Assembly: GCF_000420705.1 (NCBI RefSeq)
Contig: NZ_ATVL01000001.1
Location: 41,964-105,963, forward strand
Source of the DNA: Hymenobacter norwichensis DSM 15439
Lineage (GTDB): Bacteria > Bacteroidota > Bacteroidia > Cytophagales > Hymenobacteraceae
Direction: 5' to 3'
DNA: 64,000 nucleotides
In this document: piece by piece, positions 35,683 to 43,688 of the stretch
How positions within the stretch are numbered: position 1 is the first letter of the stretch
Layout of the letters: every line of letters begins with the position of its first letter
Notes under the pieces: model-generated
Databases searched by the model: none
Seen by the model: only the letters and a program-made list of their open reading frames with translations
Told to the model about the DNA's origin: nothing
Program-made: the position numbers and the translations under genes

Positions 35683-35703
35683 GTCGCATAATTATGCAAG
35701 CAG
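35683..35703 (+). repeat. Intergenic element copy 5 (core ATTATGCAAG)
   Basis: GTCGCATAATTATGCAAGCA upstream of the thioredoxin-like gene; CCGTTTTCC follows 50 bases after the core start, matching copies 2 and 4. Confidence 0.55.
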
Positions 35704-35860
35704 TAGACGTAAGCGTATAAATGCCTACCGTGGTGCTGGCCCGTTTTCCATTTTATGTCCCTACTGCAAGGGTTGGAATCTTCTTTAGCGAGTAGGTTTG
35801 CTGTTCATTAGCTCAGCAGACTCGCCATTGGCAAGGATGAGCCATAAAACCGATTACGCT

Positions 35861-36442
35861 ATGAAGCAGCCAAATTGGCGCCGTTGGTGGCAGCCCATTC
35901 TGTACGTTCTGCTACCGGTTACGCTGTATGCGACGGGCTTGCATACCGAAGTAATCGGGCGGGTGCAACAACTGGGGCTGGCGACGGGACTGTTTCGGCG
36001 CACGGCTTCACTGCCCACCGCCCCCGTACCCAAAGCGGATTATTCCTTGCAGTTGCGCACCCTAGACGGAAATACCGTTTCCTTGGCCCAGCTACAAGGC
36101 AAAGTAATTGTGCTAAACCTGTGGGCCACGTGGTGCCCACCCTGCGTAGCCGAAATGACAGGACTGCAGAAGCTATATGGGAAGACGCAGAGCGACAACA
36201 TTGCGCTGGTGCTCCTCTCCGTAGATGAGAATCCAGAGAAGGTTCGCCGCTTCATTGCCCGCCGGGGATTCACGATGCCCATCTATACTCTAGCAAGTGA
36301 CCTGCCAGCCGTGTTCGACACGGAGTCTATTCCTACTACCTTCCTTATTGCCCCCAACGGGGACATTATAGACCGCCACGAAGGGCTGGGTGATTACGAC
36401 AACCCTCAAATGCTGCGCTTTCTACAACGGCTTGCTCGATAG
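35861..36442 (+). CDS. TlpA-like membrane-anchored thioredoxin
   Basis: About 193 residues. An N-terminal signal anchor (PILYVLLPVTLYATGL) precedes a thioredoxin domain with WATWCPPCVAEM, the CxxC disulfide/dithiol site, then IPTTFLIAPNG with the cis-Pro loop and GLGDYDNP. It would reduce disulfides in the periplasm, for example in metal or cytochrome c assembly. The upstream in-frame starts at 35798 and 35837 are less convincing; 35861 (MKQPNWRRWW) gives a positive N-terminus. Confidence 0.85.
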   Translation: MKQPNWRRWWQPILYVLLPVTLYATGLHTEVIGRVQQLGLATGLFRRTASLPTAPVPKADYSLQLRTLDGNTVSLAQLQGKVIVLNLWATWCPPCVAEMTGLQKLYGKTQSDNIALVLLSVDENPEKVRRFIARRGFTMPIYTLASDLPAVFDTESIPTTFLIAPNGDIIDRHEGLGDYDNPQMLRFLQRLAR

Positions 36443-36509
36443 AGCACAGCAAGCCTATCCTATTCATTATTAAAACTTAACGTATTATACATCAATTTTT
36501 TATGCACAT

Positions 36510-36545
36510 AAATGCAAAGTTTTCTGTGCAAAAAACTTTGCATTT
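36510..36545. promoter_or_regulatory. Inverted repeat upstream of AbiEi-type gene (candidate operator)
   Basis: AAATGCAAAGTTTT and AAAACTTTGCATTT form 14-bp arms around CTGTGCAA, 39 bp upstream of the antitoxin start, in an AT-rich patch. AbiEi antitoxins are known to bind inverted repeats in their own promoter; this site fits that pattern. Confidence 0.55.
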
Positions 36546-36584
36546 AACGAGAAGTAATCATCTTTATGGCTGTTATCAGCTCAA

Positions 36585-37331
36585 ATGAATCGCTCTCGAA
36601 CGTCCCCTACCCAGCTGCGCTTACTCCGGCACCTTCGCCAACAGGCGGCCGGACAGATCGTGCGTTACGAGGATTTCGCGGACCTAGGCTTTTCCGTATC
36701 TGCCCTGGCGTCGGCTCTTTCACGCTTAACCCAGTCGGGTCAAGTGCAACGGGTAGGTAAAGGACAGTATCGAGTGGCACCGGCGGGCCGCTTCGGCCCC
36801 GTACCTCCCAGCGAGCAACAGTTGGTGCAGTCCAGCCTGCGTCGGACAACCCGCGACAACCAGACCTATCCAACCGGGAATGCGGTTTTCAACCAGTTGG
36901 GCTTGACCACGCAGGTGGCGGCAGAAATCGAGATTGCGACTCCGCGCCGCAAAGAGCCCCAGCGCATTGGCCACGTGCGCATTCGCTTTGTACCCAGCCA
37001 GGGCGACGTAAAGCCTGATGAAGTAGAAGTGCGCCAGTTGCTTGACGCCTTGCGCCGACTCAAGCGGCTACCAGCCAGTGAGCCAGCTGCCGTACTCCAA
37101 CAGCTGAGCCGAAAGATAGCTGCGTTGTCGGCCTCTGATAAGCAAAAGCTGGTGCGCGTCGCCAAGCATTATAATCCGGCTACCCGGGCGCTAACCGGCG
37201 CCTTGCTGGAAGGGTTGCAAGAGCCCAAACTGGCGGCGCACCTAGCCAAAACCCTGAATTCTTTAACCCGGTACCGCCTCGGCTTATCCGCTCAGGCTTT
37301 GCCCAACCGTGACGCGTGGCGAATCCAATGA
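36585..37331 (+). CDS. DUF6088/AbiEi-type antitoxin-repressor
   Basis: A 248-residue protein with an N-terminal winged helix (LRLLRHLRQQAAGQIVRYEDFADLGFSVSALASALSRLTQSGQVQRVGKGQYRV) followed by a larger domain ending in basic helices. This is the AbiEi/DUF6088 type that both binds DNA and neutralises the AbiEii toxin. Its stop overlaps the toxin start (ATGA), the standard type IV toxin-antitoxin arrangement. The gene is intact although the toxin is broken. Confidence 0.82.
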   Translation: MNRSRTSPTQLRLLRHLRQQAAGQIVRYEDFADLGFSVSALASALSRLTQSGQVQRVGKGQYRVAPAGRFGPVPPSEQQLVQSSLRRTTRDNQTYPTGNAVFNQLGLTTQVAAEIEIATPRRKEPQRIGHVRIRFVPSQGDVKPDEVEVRQLLDALRRLKRLPASEPAAVLQQLSRKIAALSASDKQKLVRVAKHYNPATRALTGALLEGLQEPKLAAHLAKTLNSLTRYRLGLSAQALPNRDAWRIQ

Positions 37332-37426
37332 CCTTACACCAAGACCCCGTCGCGTTTCGCGAAGCGGTACTGGGCACTGCCGCCACCTTGGGCTTGCGGC
37401 AGGACTTGATTGAGAAAGACTACTGG
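37328..37426 (+). pseudogene. AbiEii-type toxin gene, 5' fragment
   Basis: Thirty-three codons in frame (MTLHQDPVAFREAV to LIEKDYW) overlapping the antitoxin stop by 4 bp. The final EKDYW is the conserved N-terminal motif of AbiEii nucleotidyltransferases. The frame stops after Trp33 because a 17.2-kb element follows; downstream codons resume with VTWVLRN at 54622. Confidence 0.9.
37419..37426. repeat. Left 8-bp direct repeat (target duplication) ACTACTGG
   Basis: ACTACTGG immediately before the element's left inverted repeat; the same octamer follows the right end at 54614-54621. Confidence 0.8.
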
Positions 37427-37458
37427 CCTTGGTTAAAAGTTTGGTACAAAGGTTAAAC
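37427..37458 (+). repeat. Left 32-bp terminal inverted repeat
   Basis: Starts CCTTGGTTAAAAGTTTGG and ends GGTTAAAC; exact reverse complement of 54580-54611. Confidence 0.9.
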
Positions 37459-37560
37459 GGGCGGGGCCGCAGGAGACTCCCAGTCGAAGGCAAAAAGGGC
37501 CTCCAAATCGAAGGGGAGTGAATCTTTTAGGGCGTCGTCCGAGAAATCGAACTCGCCGTT

Positions 37561-37610
37561 CAGATTGATGTGCTGCCAGCTCGCCCGTGAGCTGGCAGTA
37601 CATCAATCTG
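37561..37610. repeat. Large hairpin near left end of element
   Basis: CAGATTGATGTGCTGCCAGC with TC pairs over 22 bp with the complement at 37589-37610 (one G-to-A difference), 6-base loop GCCCGT. No T-run. It could be a structured recombination (res-like) site or a transcript hairpin. The surrounding 37459-37731 shows no convincing gene. Confidence 0.55.
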
Positions 37611-37731
37611 CCACGGACTAGCGCTCGGCCGCCGGGGCATGAAGCAGCTACTGGTTGGGACAAAGGCAATTCCAACAGACGATTACGTTCTGCACCAGCC
37701 GTTTGCAAGGGCCTGCTTGCGTGGGTGGTCG

Positions 37732-38047
37732 CATGCCCGCCGTCGCCCGCTCATGGATACTCTCGCGGCCATACCCAGCCAGCGCGGCGAAGAGGCCCAA
37801 GACCGCCCGCCCGGCCGGGGTGGCCGTATCGATGCCTAGGTCCAGAGCGACGAAGCGGACCTGCCGGGCGTGCAGAGCGGCCACCACCTACATGATGTGG
37901 GTGCTGTTGCGGCCCAGCCGGTTCAGGCGGGCTAAAGTCACCGTGTCCCCGGCACGCAACGTGGCCAGCCGCTCGGTGAGCACCGGGCGCTGTGAGCGTG
38001 CCGCTGATTTTTTCCCAAATCAGGCGGTCTACGCCCGCGACCTTTAG
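37732..38047 (-). pseudogene. Serine resolvase remnant
   Basis: On the minus strand the pieces LKVAGVDRLIWEKISG, then (in a shifted frame) VLTERLATLRAGDTVTLARL and NRLGRNSTHIM, then after a stop codon VVAALHARQVRFVALDLGID and TATPAGRAVLGLFAALAGYG match the catalytic and dimer regions of small serine recombinases. The N-terminus is cut off just before the LysR promoter, there is one frameshift near 37990 and an in-frame TAG near 37888. This is a dead transposon resolvase. Confidence 0.8.
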
Positions 38048-38087
38048 TTGTCCATATCAAAATGTCACATCTGCGTACTTTGCCGCC

Positions 38088-38999
38088 ATGTCCGATTTCC
38101 GTCTGCGCGTATTTGCCGCTGTGGCCCGGCACCTGAGCCTGACCAAGGCCGGCCAGGAGCTGTTTGTGAGCCAGCCGGCCGTTACCAAGCACATCCGGGA
38201 GCTGGAAGCACAGTACGGCCAGCGCCTGCTGGAGCGGCGCGGCAACCGCGTGACCCTCACCGAGGCCGGCCGCCTGCTGCACGCCCACGCCGATGCCGCC
38301 GCCGCCGCTCAGCAGCAGCTGGAGGACCAGCTGCTGGCCCTGCGCGACCCCGACGAGGCCGCCGGCCGCCTGCGCCTGGGGGCCAGCACCACGCTGGCCC
38401 AGTACGTGCTGCCGGGCCTGCTGCCCGCCTTCCAGGCCCGCTACCCGCAGGTGCAGCTCTCGTTTCTGAACGCCAACTCCGAGCGCATTGCCGAGGCCCT
38501 GCTGCGCGGCGAGCTGGACCTAGGCTTCGTGGAGGGCCGCACCAAGAGCCACGACCTGCACTACGAGCTGCTGCTGCCCGACGAGCTGGTGGCCGTGCGC
38601 CGCGCCACACCCGGCGGCCCGCCCGCCGCCCCGCTGCCCCTGGCCGAGGCGCTGGCCCACCCGCTGGTGCTGCGCGAGCGGGGCTCGGGCACGCTGGAAA
38701 TCCTCGAATTTGCCCTGCGGGCGCAGCACATCAAGCTCAGCGCCCTGCCCGTGGCCATTTACCTGGACAATACGGAGGCCATCAAGCGCTACCTCGAAGC
38801 CGCGCCCACCGCCCTGGGCTTCGTGTCGCGCCGGGCCCTGGACCGCGAGCTGGCGGCCGGGCTGCTCGAAATCGTGCCCATTGCCGGGCTGCACTTGGCC
38901 CGGCAGTTCGAGGCGGTATCGGTGCAGGGACAGGTGCTGGCCCGGCCGGCGCAGCGCTTCCTGAGCTTCGTGCAGGGGCAGCTGAAGGGGGGCAAATAA
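38088..38999 (+). CDS. LysR-type regulator (CysB/Cbl-like)
   Basis: A 303-residue LysR regulator. The N-terminal helix-turn-helix is FRLRVFAAVARHLSLTKAGQELFVSQPAVTKHIRELEAQYGQRLL. The effector domain includes GRLRLGASTTLAQYVLPGLLPAFQARYPQV and LALRERGSGTLEILEF-like end regions. It lies just inside the element, after the resolvase remnant, and runs toward the YeiH gene, so it probably regulates it. The start is the ATG at 38088. Confidence 0.9.
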   Translation: MSDFRLRVFAAVARHLSLTKAGQELFVSQPAVTKHIRELEAQYGQRLLERRGNRVTLTEAGRLLHAHADAAAAAQQQLEDQLLALRDPDEAAGRLRLGASTTLAQYVLPGLLPAFQARYPQVQLSFLNANSERIAEALLRGELDLGFVEGRTKSHDLHYELLLPDELVAVRRATPGGPPAAPLPLAEALAHPLVLRERGSGTLEILEFALRAQHIKLSALPVAIYLDNTEAIKRYLEAAPTALGFVSRRALDRELAAGLLEIVPIAGLHLARQFEAVSVQGQVLARPAQRFLSFVQGQLKGGK

Positions 39000-39125
39000 A
39001 AAATGGTGATGCTGGATAACTATTCGGTATCCGCTGAAAGCACCACTTTATGAGCAGCTTACGTACCATTGCAGCGTAGTGCGGACCGGGTGGTTCGCCC
39101 ATCTTCACCCGACTTACTTATACTC

Positions 39126-39527
39126 ATGGAAAACACTCCGCAGCCCGCCCCAACCGATGCGCAACCCGCCGCCGAACCGGCCGCCCACGATGGCACCCCG
39201 CACTACGGCGACTTCGGCCACCCCGCCGACCCCACCGCGCCCCGCCACTACCAGGCCCCGACCAACGACTGCTCGAACGACAACCCCGACGAGTTCAGCG
39301 AATTTCGCGGCAAAAATGCCTCAGCCACCGAGCAATACTGCCTACCCGGTGCTATTGCTGACCCAAATTTGCAGCGCGGGCACGTCGAGCAAAACCAGCA
39401 CCCCGAAGCCATTGCCGCAGCCGAGGGGGGCAGCGACGCCGAAGAGCGCGCCGCCTACGCCCTCGACGACCCGCGCTACGCTGGCGGCGACGTATTCGAT
39501 TTGAAGGACGAGCAAACCGGCTTCTAA
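39126..39527 (+). CDS. Hypothetical Pro/Asp-rich protein
   Basis: About 133 residues, mostly polar and low complexity: PAPTDAQPAAEPAAHDGTPHYGDFGHPADPTAPRHYQAP, then NDCSNDNPDEFSEFRG and DDPRYAGGDVFDLKDEQTGF. It has no signal or membrane region. I recognise no family. It lies between the LysR and YeiH genes. Confidence 0.5.
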   Translation: MENTPQPAPTDAQPAAEPAAHDGTPHYGDFGHPADPTAPRHYQAPTNDCSNDNPDEFSEFRGKNASATEQYCLPGAIADPNLQRGHVEQNQHPEAIAAAEGGSDAEERAAYALDDPRYAGGDVFDLKDEQTGF

Positions 39528-39663
39528 GCCCTCAGGCCAGTAGTTCATCCGTCCAGCGGCCGGCTCGTACACCACGAGCCGGCCGCTGGCGTTTCCAGCC
39601 CTCGCGGCGGCCGGCTTGGCCACGCAAAACGGACGCGCCACCCTGGCTCGGCCCGGGCAATCA

Positions 39664-39706
39664 ATAACCTTTGGTTATGCAGGATAATACTATTGGATAA
39701 TCCAAT
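39664..39706. promoter_or_regulatory. Two palindromes upstream of YeiH gene (candidate LysR sites)
   Basis: ATAACC-TTT-GGTTAT at 39664-39678 and ATTGGAT-A-ATCCAAT at 39692-39706, both of the inverted-repeat length LysR proteins use, 50-90 bp upstream of the YeiH start and downstream of the divergent gene. Binding is inferred. Confidence 0.5.
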
Positions 39707-39721
39707 CGGTGGGCAACGCCG

Positions 39722-39729
39722 TATATTTG
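39722..39729 (+). promoter_or_regulatory. Bacteroidota -7 box TATATTTG
   Basis: TATATTTG matches TAnnTTTG and ends 25 bp before the YeiH start. Confidence 0.6.
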
Positions 39730-39754
39730 CCTCAGAAACAAACCCCTCCCGCTC

Positions 39755-40825
39755 ATGGCCCTCCCAGTTCAGCCCACGCCGCTTCAAGCTTCCACCCCGC
39801 TGCCCGCCCCTGCCCCGGCCGGGGAAACCGCCGCCCCCGAATTCAACGAAACCACCGGCTTCTTCCGCCACCTGCACACGCCCCGGGTGGTGTTCGGGCA
39901 GGACTTCACCTTGAAGCAGGTGGTGTTCGTGCTGTTCTTCGTGTTCTGCCTCACGCCCTGGGCCTCGCCGCCCATTGCCCTGGCGCTGGGCCTGCTGCTG
40001 GCCCAAACCATCGGCAACCCCTTCACCACGCAAACCAAGCAGGCCACGGCCAAGCTGCTCCAGTTCTCGGTTATCGGGCTGGGCTTTGGCATGAATGCCC
40101 ACGCGGCGGTGCAGGCCGGCAAGGAGGGCATCATTTTCACGGTGGTGTCCATCTTCGGCACGCTGCTGCTGGGCCTGGTGGTGGGCCGGTGGCTGGGGCT
40201 GGGCAAGCACGTGGTGCATTTGATTTCGTGCGGCACCGCTATTTGCGGCGGCTCGGCCATCGCGGCCATCGGACCGGTGCTGCGGGCCAAGGACGAGGAA
40301 ATGTCGGTGGCGCTGGGCACGGTGTTCGTGCTCAATGCCGTGGCCCTATTCGCCTTCCCGCCCATCGGCCACGCCCTGGCCATGACGCAGAACCAGTTCG
40401 GCCTGTGGTGCGCCATTGCCATCCACGACACCTCTTCGGTGGTGGGGGCGGCGGCGGCCTACGGCAACCAGGCCCTGGAAGTGGCCACCACCGTGAAGCT
40501 GGCCCGCGCCCTCTGGATTATCCCAATTTCCATCGGCACGGCCATGCTATTCAAGCAGAAGGGCGTGAAGGTGAAAATTCCCTACTTCATCTTTGGTTTC
40601 ATCGCCGCCATGCTGGTCAACACCTTTATTCCCGCCGCCAAGCCCCTGGGCCCGGTGATGGTGAACCTGGCCAAAATCGGCCTCACGGTGACGCTGTTCT
40701 TTATCGGCGCGGGCCTCTCGGCCAAGGTGGTGCGCTCGGTGGGAATAAAGCCCTACGTGCTGGGCATTCTGCTCTGGGTAGTGATTTCGACCGGCTCGCT
40801 CTACGTGATTCTGCACACGGTCTAG
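39755..40825 (+). CDS. YeiH-family putative sulfate/anion exporter
   Basis: A 356-residue membrane protein with about ten helices and YeiH hallmarks: NPFTTQTKQATAKLLQFSVIGLGFGMNA, HLISCGTAICGGSAIAAIGPVLRAKDEEMSVALGTVFVLNAVALFAFPPIG, and IAIHDTSSVVGAAAAYGNQALE. The family has been proposed to export sulfite or related oxyanions. The LysR upstream and the downstream sulfur-chemistry proteins agree with that. Confidence 0.9.
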   Translation: MALPVQPTPLQASTPLPAPAPAGETAAPEFNETTGFFRHLHTPRVVFGQDFTLKQVVFVLFFVFCLTPWASPPIALALGLLLAQTIGNPFTTQTKQATAKLLQFSVIGLGFGMNAHAAVQAGKEGIIFTVVSIFGTLLLGLVVGRWLGLGKHVVHLISCGTAICGGSAIAAIGPVLRAKDEEMSVALGTVFVLNAVALFAFPPIGHALAMTQNQFGLWCAIAIHDTSSVVGAAAAYGNQALEVATTVKLARALWIIPISIGTAMLFKQKGVKVKIPYFIFGFIAAMLVNTFIPAAKPLGPVMVNLAKIGLTVTLFFIGAGLSAKVVRSVGIKPYVLGILLWVVISTGSLYVILHTV

Positions 40826-40965
40826 CCGCCTGAACGGGGCAGAGCGGCCGAATGGTAGCGCTTGCTTTGCCCGATTTAACTAATTGACTGTCTGCATTCC
40901 GCAAAACAAGTTGTTTTGCGCGCTGGCTGGCCATTGCCGCCTGTTTCACCTCTCTCCTTGGCCTC

Positions 40966-42096
40966 ATGGAAATCACTCCCGACCCCTCGCCTCGGCTGCA
41001 GCCGGAAGACAAGCAGGCCTTCATCAAAATCGCTGGCCTGCTGACCTGGGTGATTGCCCTGATGGTGCTGGTAGTAGCCGTGACGGCCTACATCGTCGTC
41101 TTCAACCCCAAAACGCCCGACCTGCTGGCCGATGCCCCGGCCACGACGGCCGCCGCTGCGAGTGGGCCTGCGGCGGGCTTGCCTGACGTTGCCGGGGGGG
41201 CTGTGGGGAGCAAAACCAACTTCTTCCAGCCCGCCCGCTTCGTGCTCGACAGCGTGAAGCCCGACCCGGAGGGCCAGCTCATCCGCTACGGCCACGAGCT
41301 GATTGCCCACACCGCCCACTACCTCGGCCCGCAAGTGGCCAACCCGGCCCTGCGGCTGGCCGGCAGCAACCTGGCCTGCCAGAACTGCCACCTGCAGGCC
41401 GGCCAGAAGGCGTTTTCGGCCCCCTACGTGGGCATCTGGGGCATTTACCCCACCTACAAAGGGCGCGAGGATGCCATCAGCACCCTGGAGGACCGCATCA
41501 ATGGGTGCATGACGCGCAGCCTCAACGGCCGGCCCCTGCCGGTGGACGGCAAGGAGATGAAGGCCATCATCACCTACATGAAATGGCTGGGCCGCCAGGT
41601 GCCAGTGGGGGAGAAGGTGAAGGGCCAGGGTTTTGTTAAGTTCACCATGCCCAACCGCGAGGCGAATCTCGGGCAGGGCAAAATCGTCTTCGCCCAGCAG
41701 TGCACCAGCTGCCACGGAGCCAATGGCCAGGGCCGCCTCAACGGCACGCTGGCCGCCGATGGCTACCAGTACCCGCCGCTGTGGGGGCCCGACAGCTACA
41801 ACGACGGGGCCGGCATGCACCGCCTGCAAACGGCGGCCCGCTTTATCAAGGCCAACATGCCTTTCGGCGCCACGGCCGAGCACAGCATCCTCACCGATGA
41901 CGCCGCCTACGACGTGGCGGCCTACATCAACTCGCTGCCCCGCCCGCGCATGGCCCACCTGGAAAAGGACTACCCCAACCTGAAAAAGAAGCCCGCCGAC
42001 TGCCCTTACCCGCCTTACGCCGACCGGTTTACGCAGCACCAGCACCAGTTTGGTCCCTACGCGGCGATGGAAGCGGGCAAAAAGGGCGGCGAGTAG
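40966..42096 (+). CDS. Dihaem c-type cytochrome, thiosulfate dehydrogenase (TsdA)-like
   Basis: A 376-residue exported protein with an N-terminal membrane helix (TWVIALMVLVVAVTAYIVVF) and two haem-binding motifs, CQNCH and CTSCH. The first part has GHELIAHTAHYLGP, the INGCMTRSLNGRPLP segment and WLGRQVPVG, matching the TsdA thiosulfate dehydrogenase family. The second part is a class I cytochrome domain. It would oxidise thiosulfate or a similar reduced sulfur compound in the periplasm. Confidence 0.85.
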   Translation: MEITPDPSPRLQPEDKQAFIKIAGLLTWVIALMVLVVAVTAYIVVFNPKTPDLLADAPATTAAAASGPAAGLPDVAGGAVGSKTNFFQPARFVLDSVKPDPEGQLIRYGHELIAHTAHYLGPQVANPALRLAGSNLACQNCHLQAGQKAFSAPYVGIWGIYPTYKGREDAISTLEDRINGCMTRSLNGRPLPVDGKEMKAIITYMKWLGRQVPVGEKVKGQGFVKFTMPNREANLGQGKIVFAQQCTSCHGANGQGRLNGTLAADGYQYPPLWGPDSYNDGAGMHRLQTAARFIKANMPFGATAEHSILTDDAAYDVAAYINSLPRPRMAHLEKDYPNLKKKPADCPYPPYADRFTQHQHQFGPYAAMEAGKKGGE

Positions 42097-42170
42097 CCCC
42101 GCACCGATTTCCAGTTTCACCCCTTTCGTTTTCACCGCGCTGCTTCGGTGGTGCCCTTTCCCCAGTTGCC

Positions 42171-42665
42171 ATGAAACACCTGCTGCTGACCGCCGCGCTG
42201 CTCGCCGGCCTCACCCTCTCGGCCCGCGCCCAGACGCCCGCCACCCGCAACGCCACCGCCATGCATGACCGCGAAGCTTTTCAAAAAGGTGCCTTCCAAG
42301 GGGCCACGGCCGACCAGGCCCAGTACCATGTCATCTACCAGCTCGACAGCGACGACCCCAAGCTCATCCAGCAGACGCTGCGTAACATCGGCAACGCGCT
42401 GGAGGACAGCCGGCTTAAAGGCAAGCTCACCGTGGAGCTGATTGCCTTCGGCGGGGGCACCACGCTCTACCGCAAGGACCAGCCCTACGAGGCCCAGCTC
42501 ACGGCCCTCAAGCAGAAAGGCGTGATTCTGGCCCAGTGCCTGAACACGCTGAAGGAAAGGAAAATGAGCAAGGACGAGCTGCTGCCGCTGATTTCCTACG
42601 TGCCCAGCGGCAACGGCGAGCTTATTATCCGGCAGGCCCAGGGCTGGTCGCTGGTGCATCCGTAG
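42171..42665 (+). CDS. Exported DsrE-family protein
   Basis: A 164-residue protein with a signal peptide (LLLTAALLAGLTLSARAQ) and a DsrE/DsrF-like fold: YHVIYQLDSDDPKLIQQTLRNIGNALED, VELIAFGGGTTLYRK, and KGVILAQCLNTLKER with the family Cys. Cytoplasmic members carry sulfane sulfur; this secreted member probably acts in the periplasm with the adjacent TsdA-like cytochrome. This is an inference from context. Confidence 0.82.
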   Translation: MKHLLLTAALLAGLTLSARAQTPATRNATAMHDREAFQKGAFQGATADQAQYHVIYQLDSDDPKLIQQTLRNIGNALEDSRLKGKLTVELIAFGGGTTLYRKDQPYEAQLTALKQKGVILAQCLNTLKERKMSKDELLPLISYVPSGNGELIIRQAQGWSLVHP

Positions 42666-42718
42666 CGCCGGGCTCTCCGCTGCTTTTGTGCTTTTCTCCG
42701 CTTTCCTTACCCAACCCC

Positions 42719-43675
42719 ATGAAACCCCTTCCGCACCTGCTGCTGGCGCTGGCACTGGCCGCCCCGGCCGCCCTTTTCGCCCAGACCATGCCTATCCAAA
42801 AGCCCACGCCGCCCGAGCCGGCCCACCGCTTTGACCCGCCCTGGAACGCGCCGTTTCAGGCTGGAGTGCCCTTCACGGTGCCGGGCATCGACAACGCGCC
42901 CGACCTCTACGGCGACGTGGTGGACCCGCAGTTGGTGGTGTTTTTCGGGGGCAACCAGTTCATGGTGCTCGATGATTTGCTGAAGGAGTTCCGCAAGGCC
43001 CACCCCGAGTACGTGCGCATTTTCGTGGAAACGCTGCCGCCCGGCATCCTGGCTAAGCAGATTACGCAGGGCAGCCTGGTAGTAGGCAACCTGCGCATCG
43101 AGCTGAAGCCCGACGTGTACGCGGCCGGCAAAAACCGCATGGATATGACGCCGGAGTGGTTTGCCCGCACCACCAGCTACGCCCAGAACCGGCTGGCCAT
43201 CCTCGTGCGCCAGGGCAACCCCAAGAAGGTGACCAGCCTGCGCGATTTGGGCCGGCCCGAGGTGCGCGTGAGCATGCCTAACCCCGAATGGGAAGGCATC
43301 GGCAAGCGCATCGAGGAATCGTACGAGAAGGCCGGGGGCGCGGCCTTGAAAACGGCCGTGATGACGACCAAAGTGAAAGCCGGCAGCACTTACCTGACCC
43401 AGATTCACCACCGCCAGTCGCCCCTGCGGGTGCTCTACGACCAGTCCGACGCGGCCCCGGTGTGGTACACGGAGGCCTTTTATCAGAAAATGCTGGGCCA
43501 CCCGGTGGAAAGCGTGGCCATCCCGGCCAAGGAAAACATCATGGCCAACTACGTGGCCGGGGTGATGAAAGCCGCGCCCCACGCCAAGGCCGCCGAAGAC
43601 TTTGTGGCCTTCCTTAACAGCCCAGACGGGCAGGCCGTGTACCAGAAATACGGCTTTTTGCCGCCCGTTAAGTAA
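42719..43675 (+). CDS. Solute-binding protein (ModA-like), first orphan
   Basis: A 318-residue exported protein with signal (LLLALALAAPAALFAQ) and a substrate-binding fold: VVFFGGNQFMVLDDLLKEFRKAHPEYVRIF, NRLAILVRQGNPKKVTSLRDLGRPEVRVSMPNPEW and AEDFVAFLNSPDGQAVYQKYGF. The fold resembles molybdate/sulfate-type binding proteins (SBP_bac_11). No ABC permease or ATPase is next to it. The ligand is unknown. Confidence 0.85.
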   Translation: MKPLPHLLLALALAAPAALFAQTMPIQKPTPPEPAHRFDPPWNAPFQAGVPFTVPGIDNAPDLYGDVVDPQLVVFFGGNQFMVLDDLLKEFRKAHPEYVRIFVETLPPGILAKQITQGSLVVGNLRIELKPDVYAAGKNRMDMTPEWFARTTSYAQNRLAILVRQGNPKKVTSLRDLGRPEVRVSMPNPEWEGIGKRIEESYEKAGGAALKTAVMTTKVKAGSTYLTQIHHRQSPLRVLYDQSDAAPVWYTEAFYQKMLGHPVESVAIPAKENIMANYVAGVMKAAPHAKAAEDFVAFLNSPDGQAVYQKYGFLPPVK

Positions 43676-43688
43676 CGCGCTAATACCC

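Noticed and set aside
29543..35703. Integron attC array hypothesis for the repeated element
   Set aside because: I saw no R-box pairs or inverted-repeat structure of attC sites, no integrase gene, and genes of both orientations; regulatory or repeated leader sequence fits better.
37433..37708. 91-codon frame within the element's left end
   Set aside because: Covers the inverted repeat and hairpin; composition and lack of motif indicate chance.
38048..39019. Plus-strand frame of 323 codons, Arg/Pro/Gly-rich
   Set aside because: It is the other frame of the LysR gene and shows no domain.
40876..42135. Minus-strand frame of 419 codons opposite the cytochrome gene
   Set aside because: It is the antisense shadow of the TsdA-like gene in high-GC DNA; it is rich in Gly/Val/His/Arg and lacks recognisable motifs.
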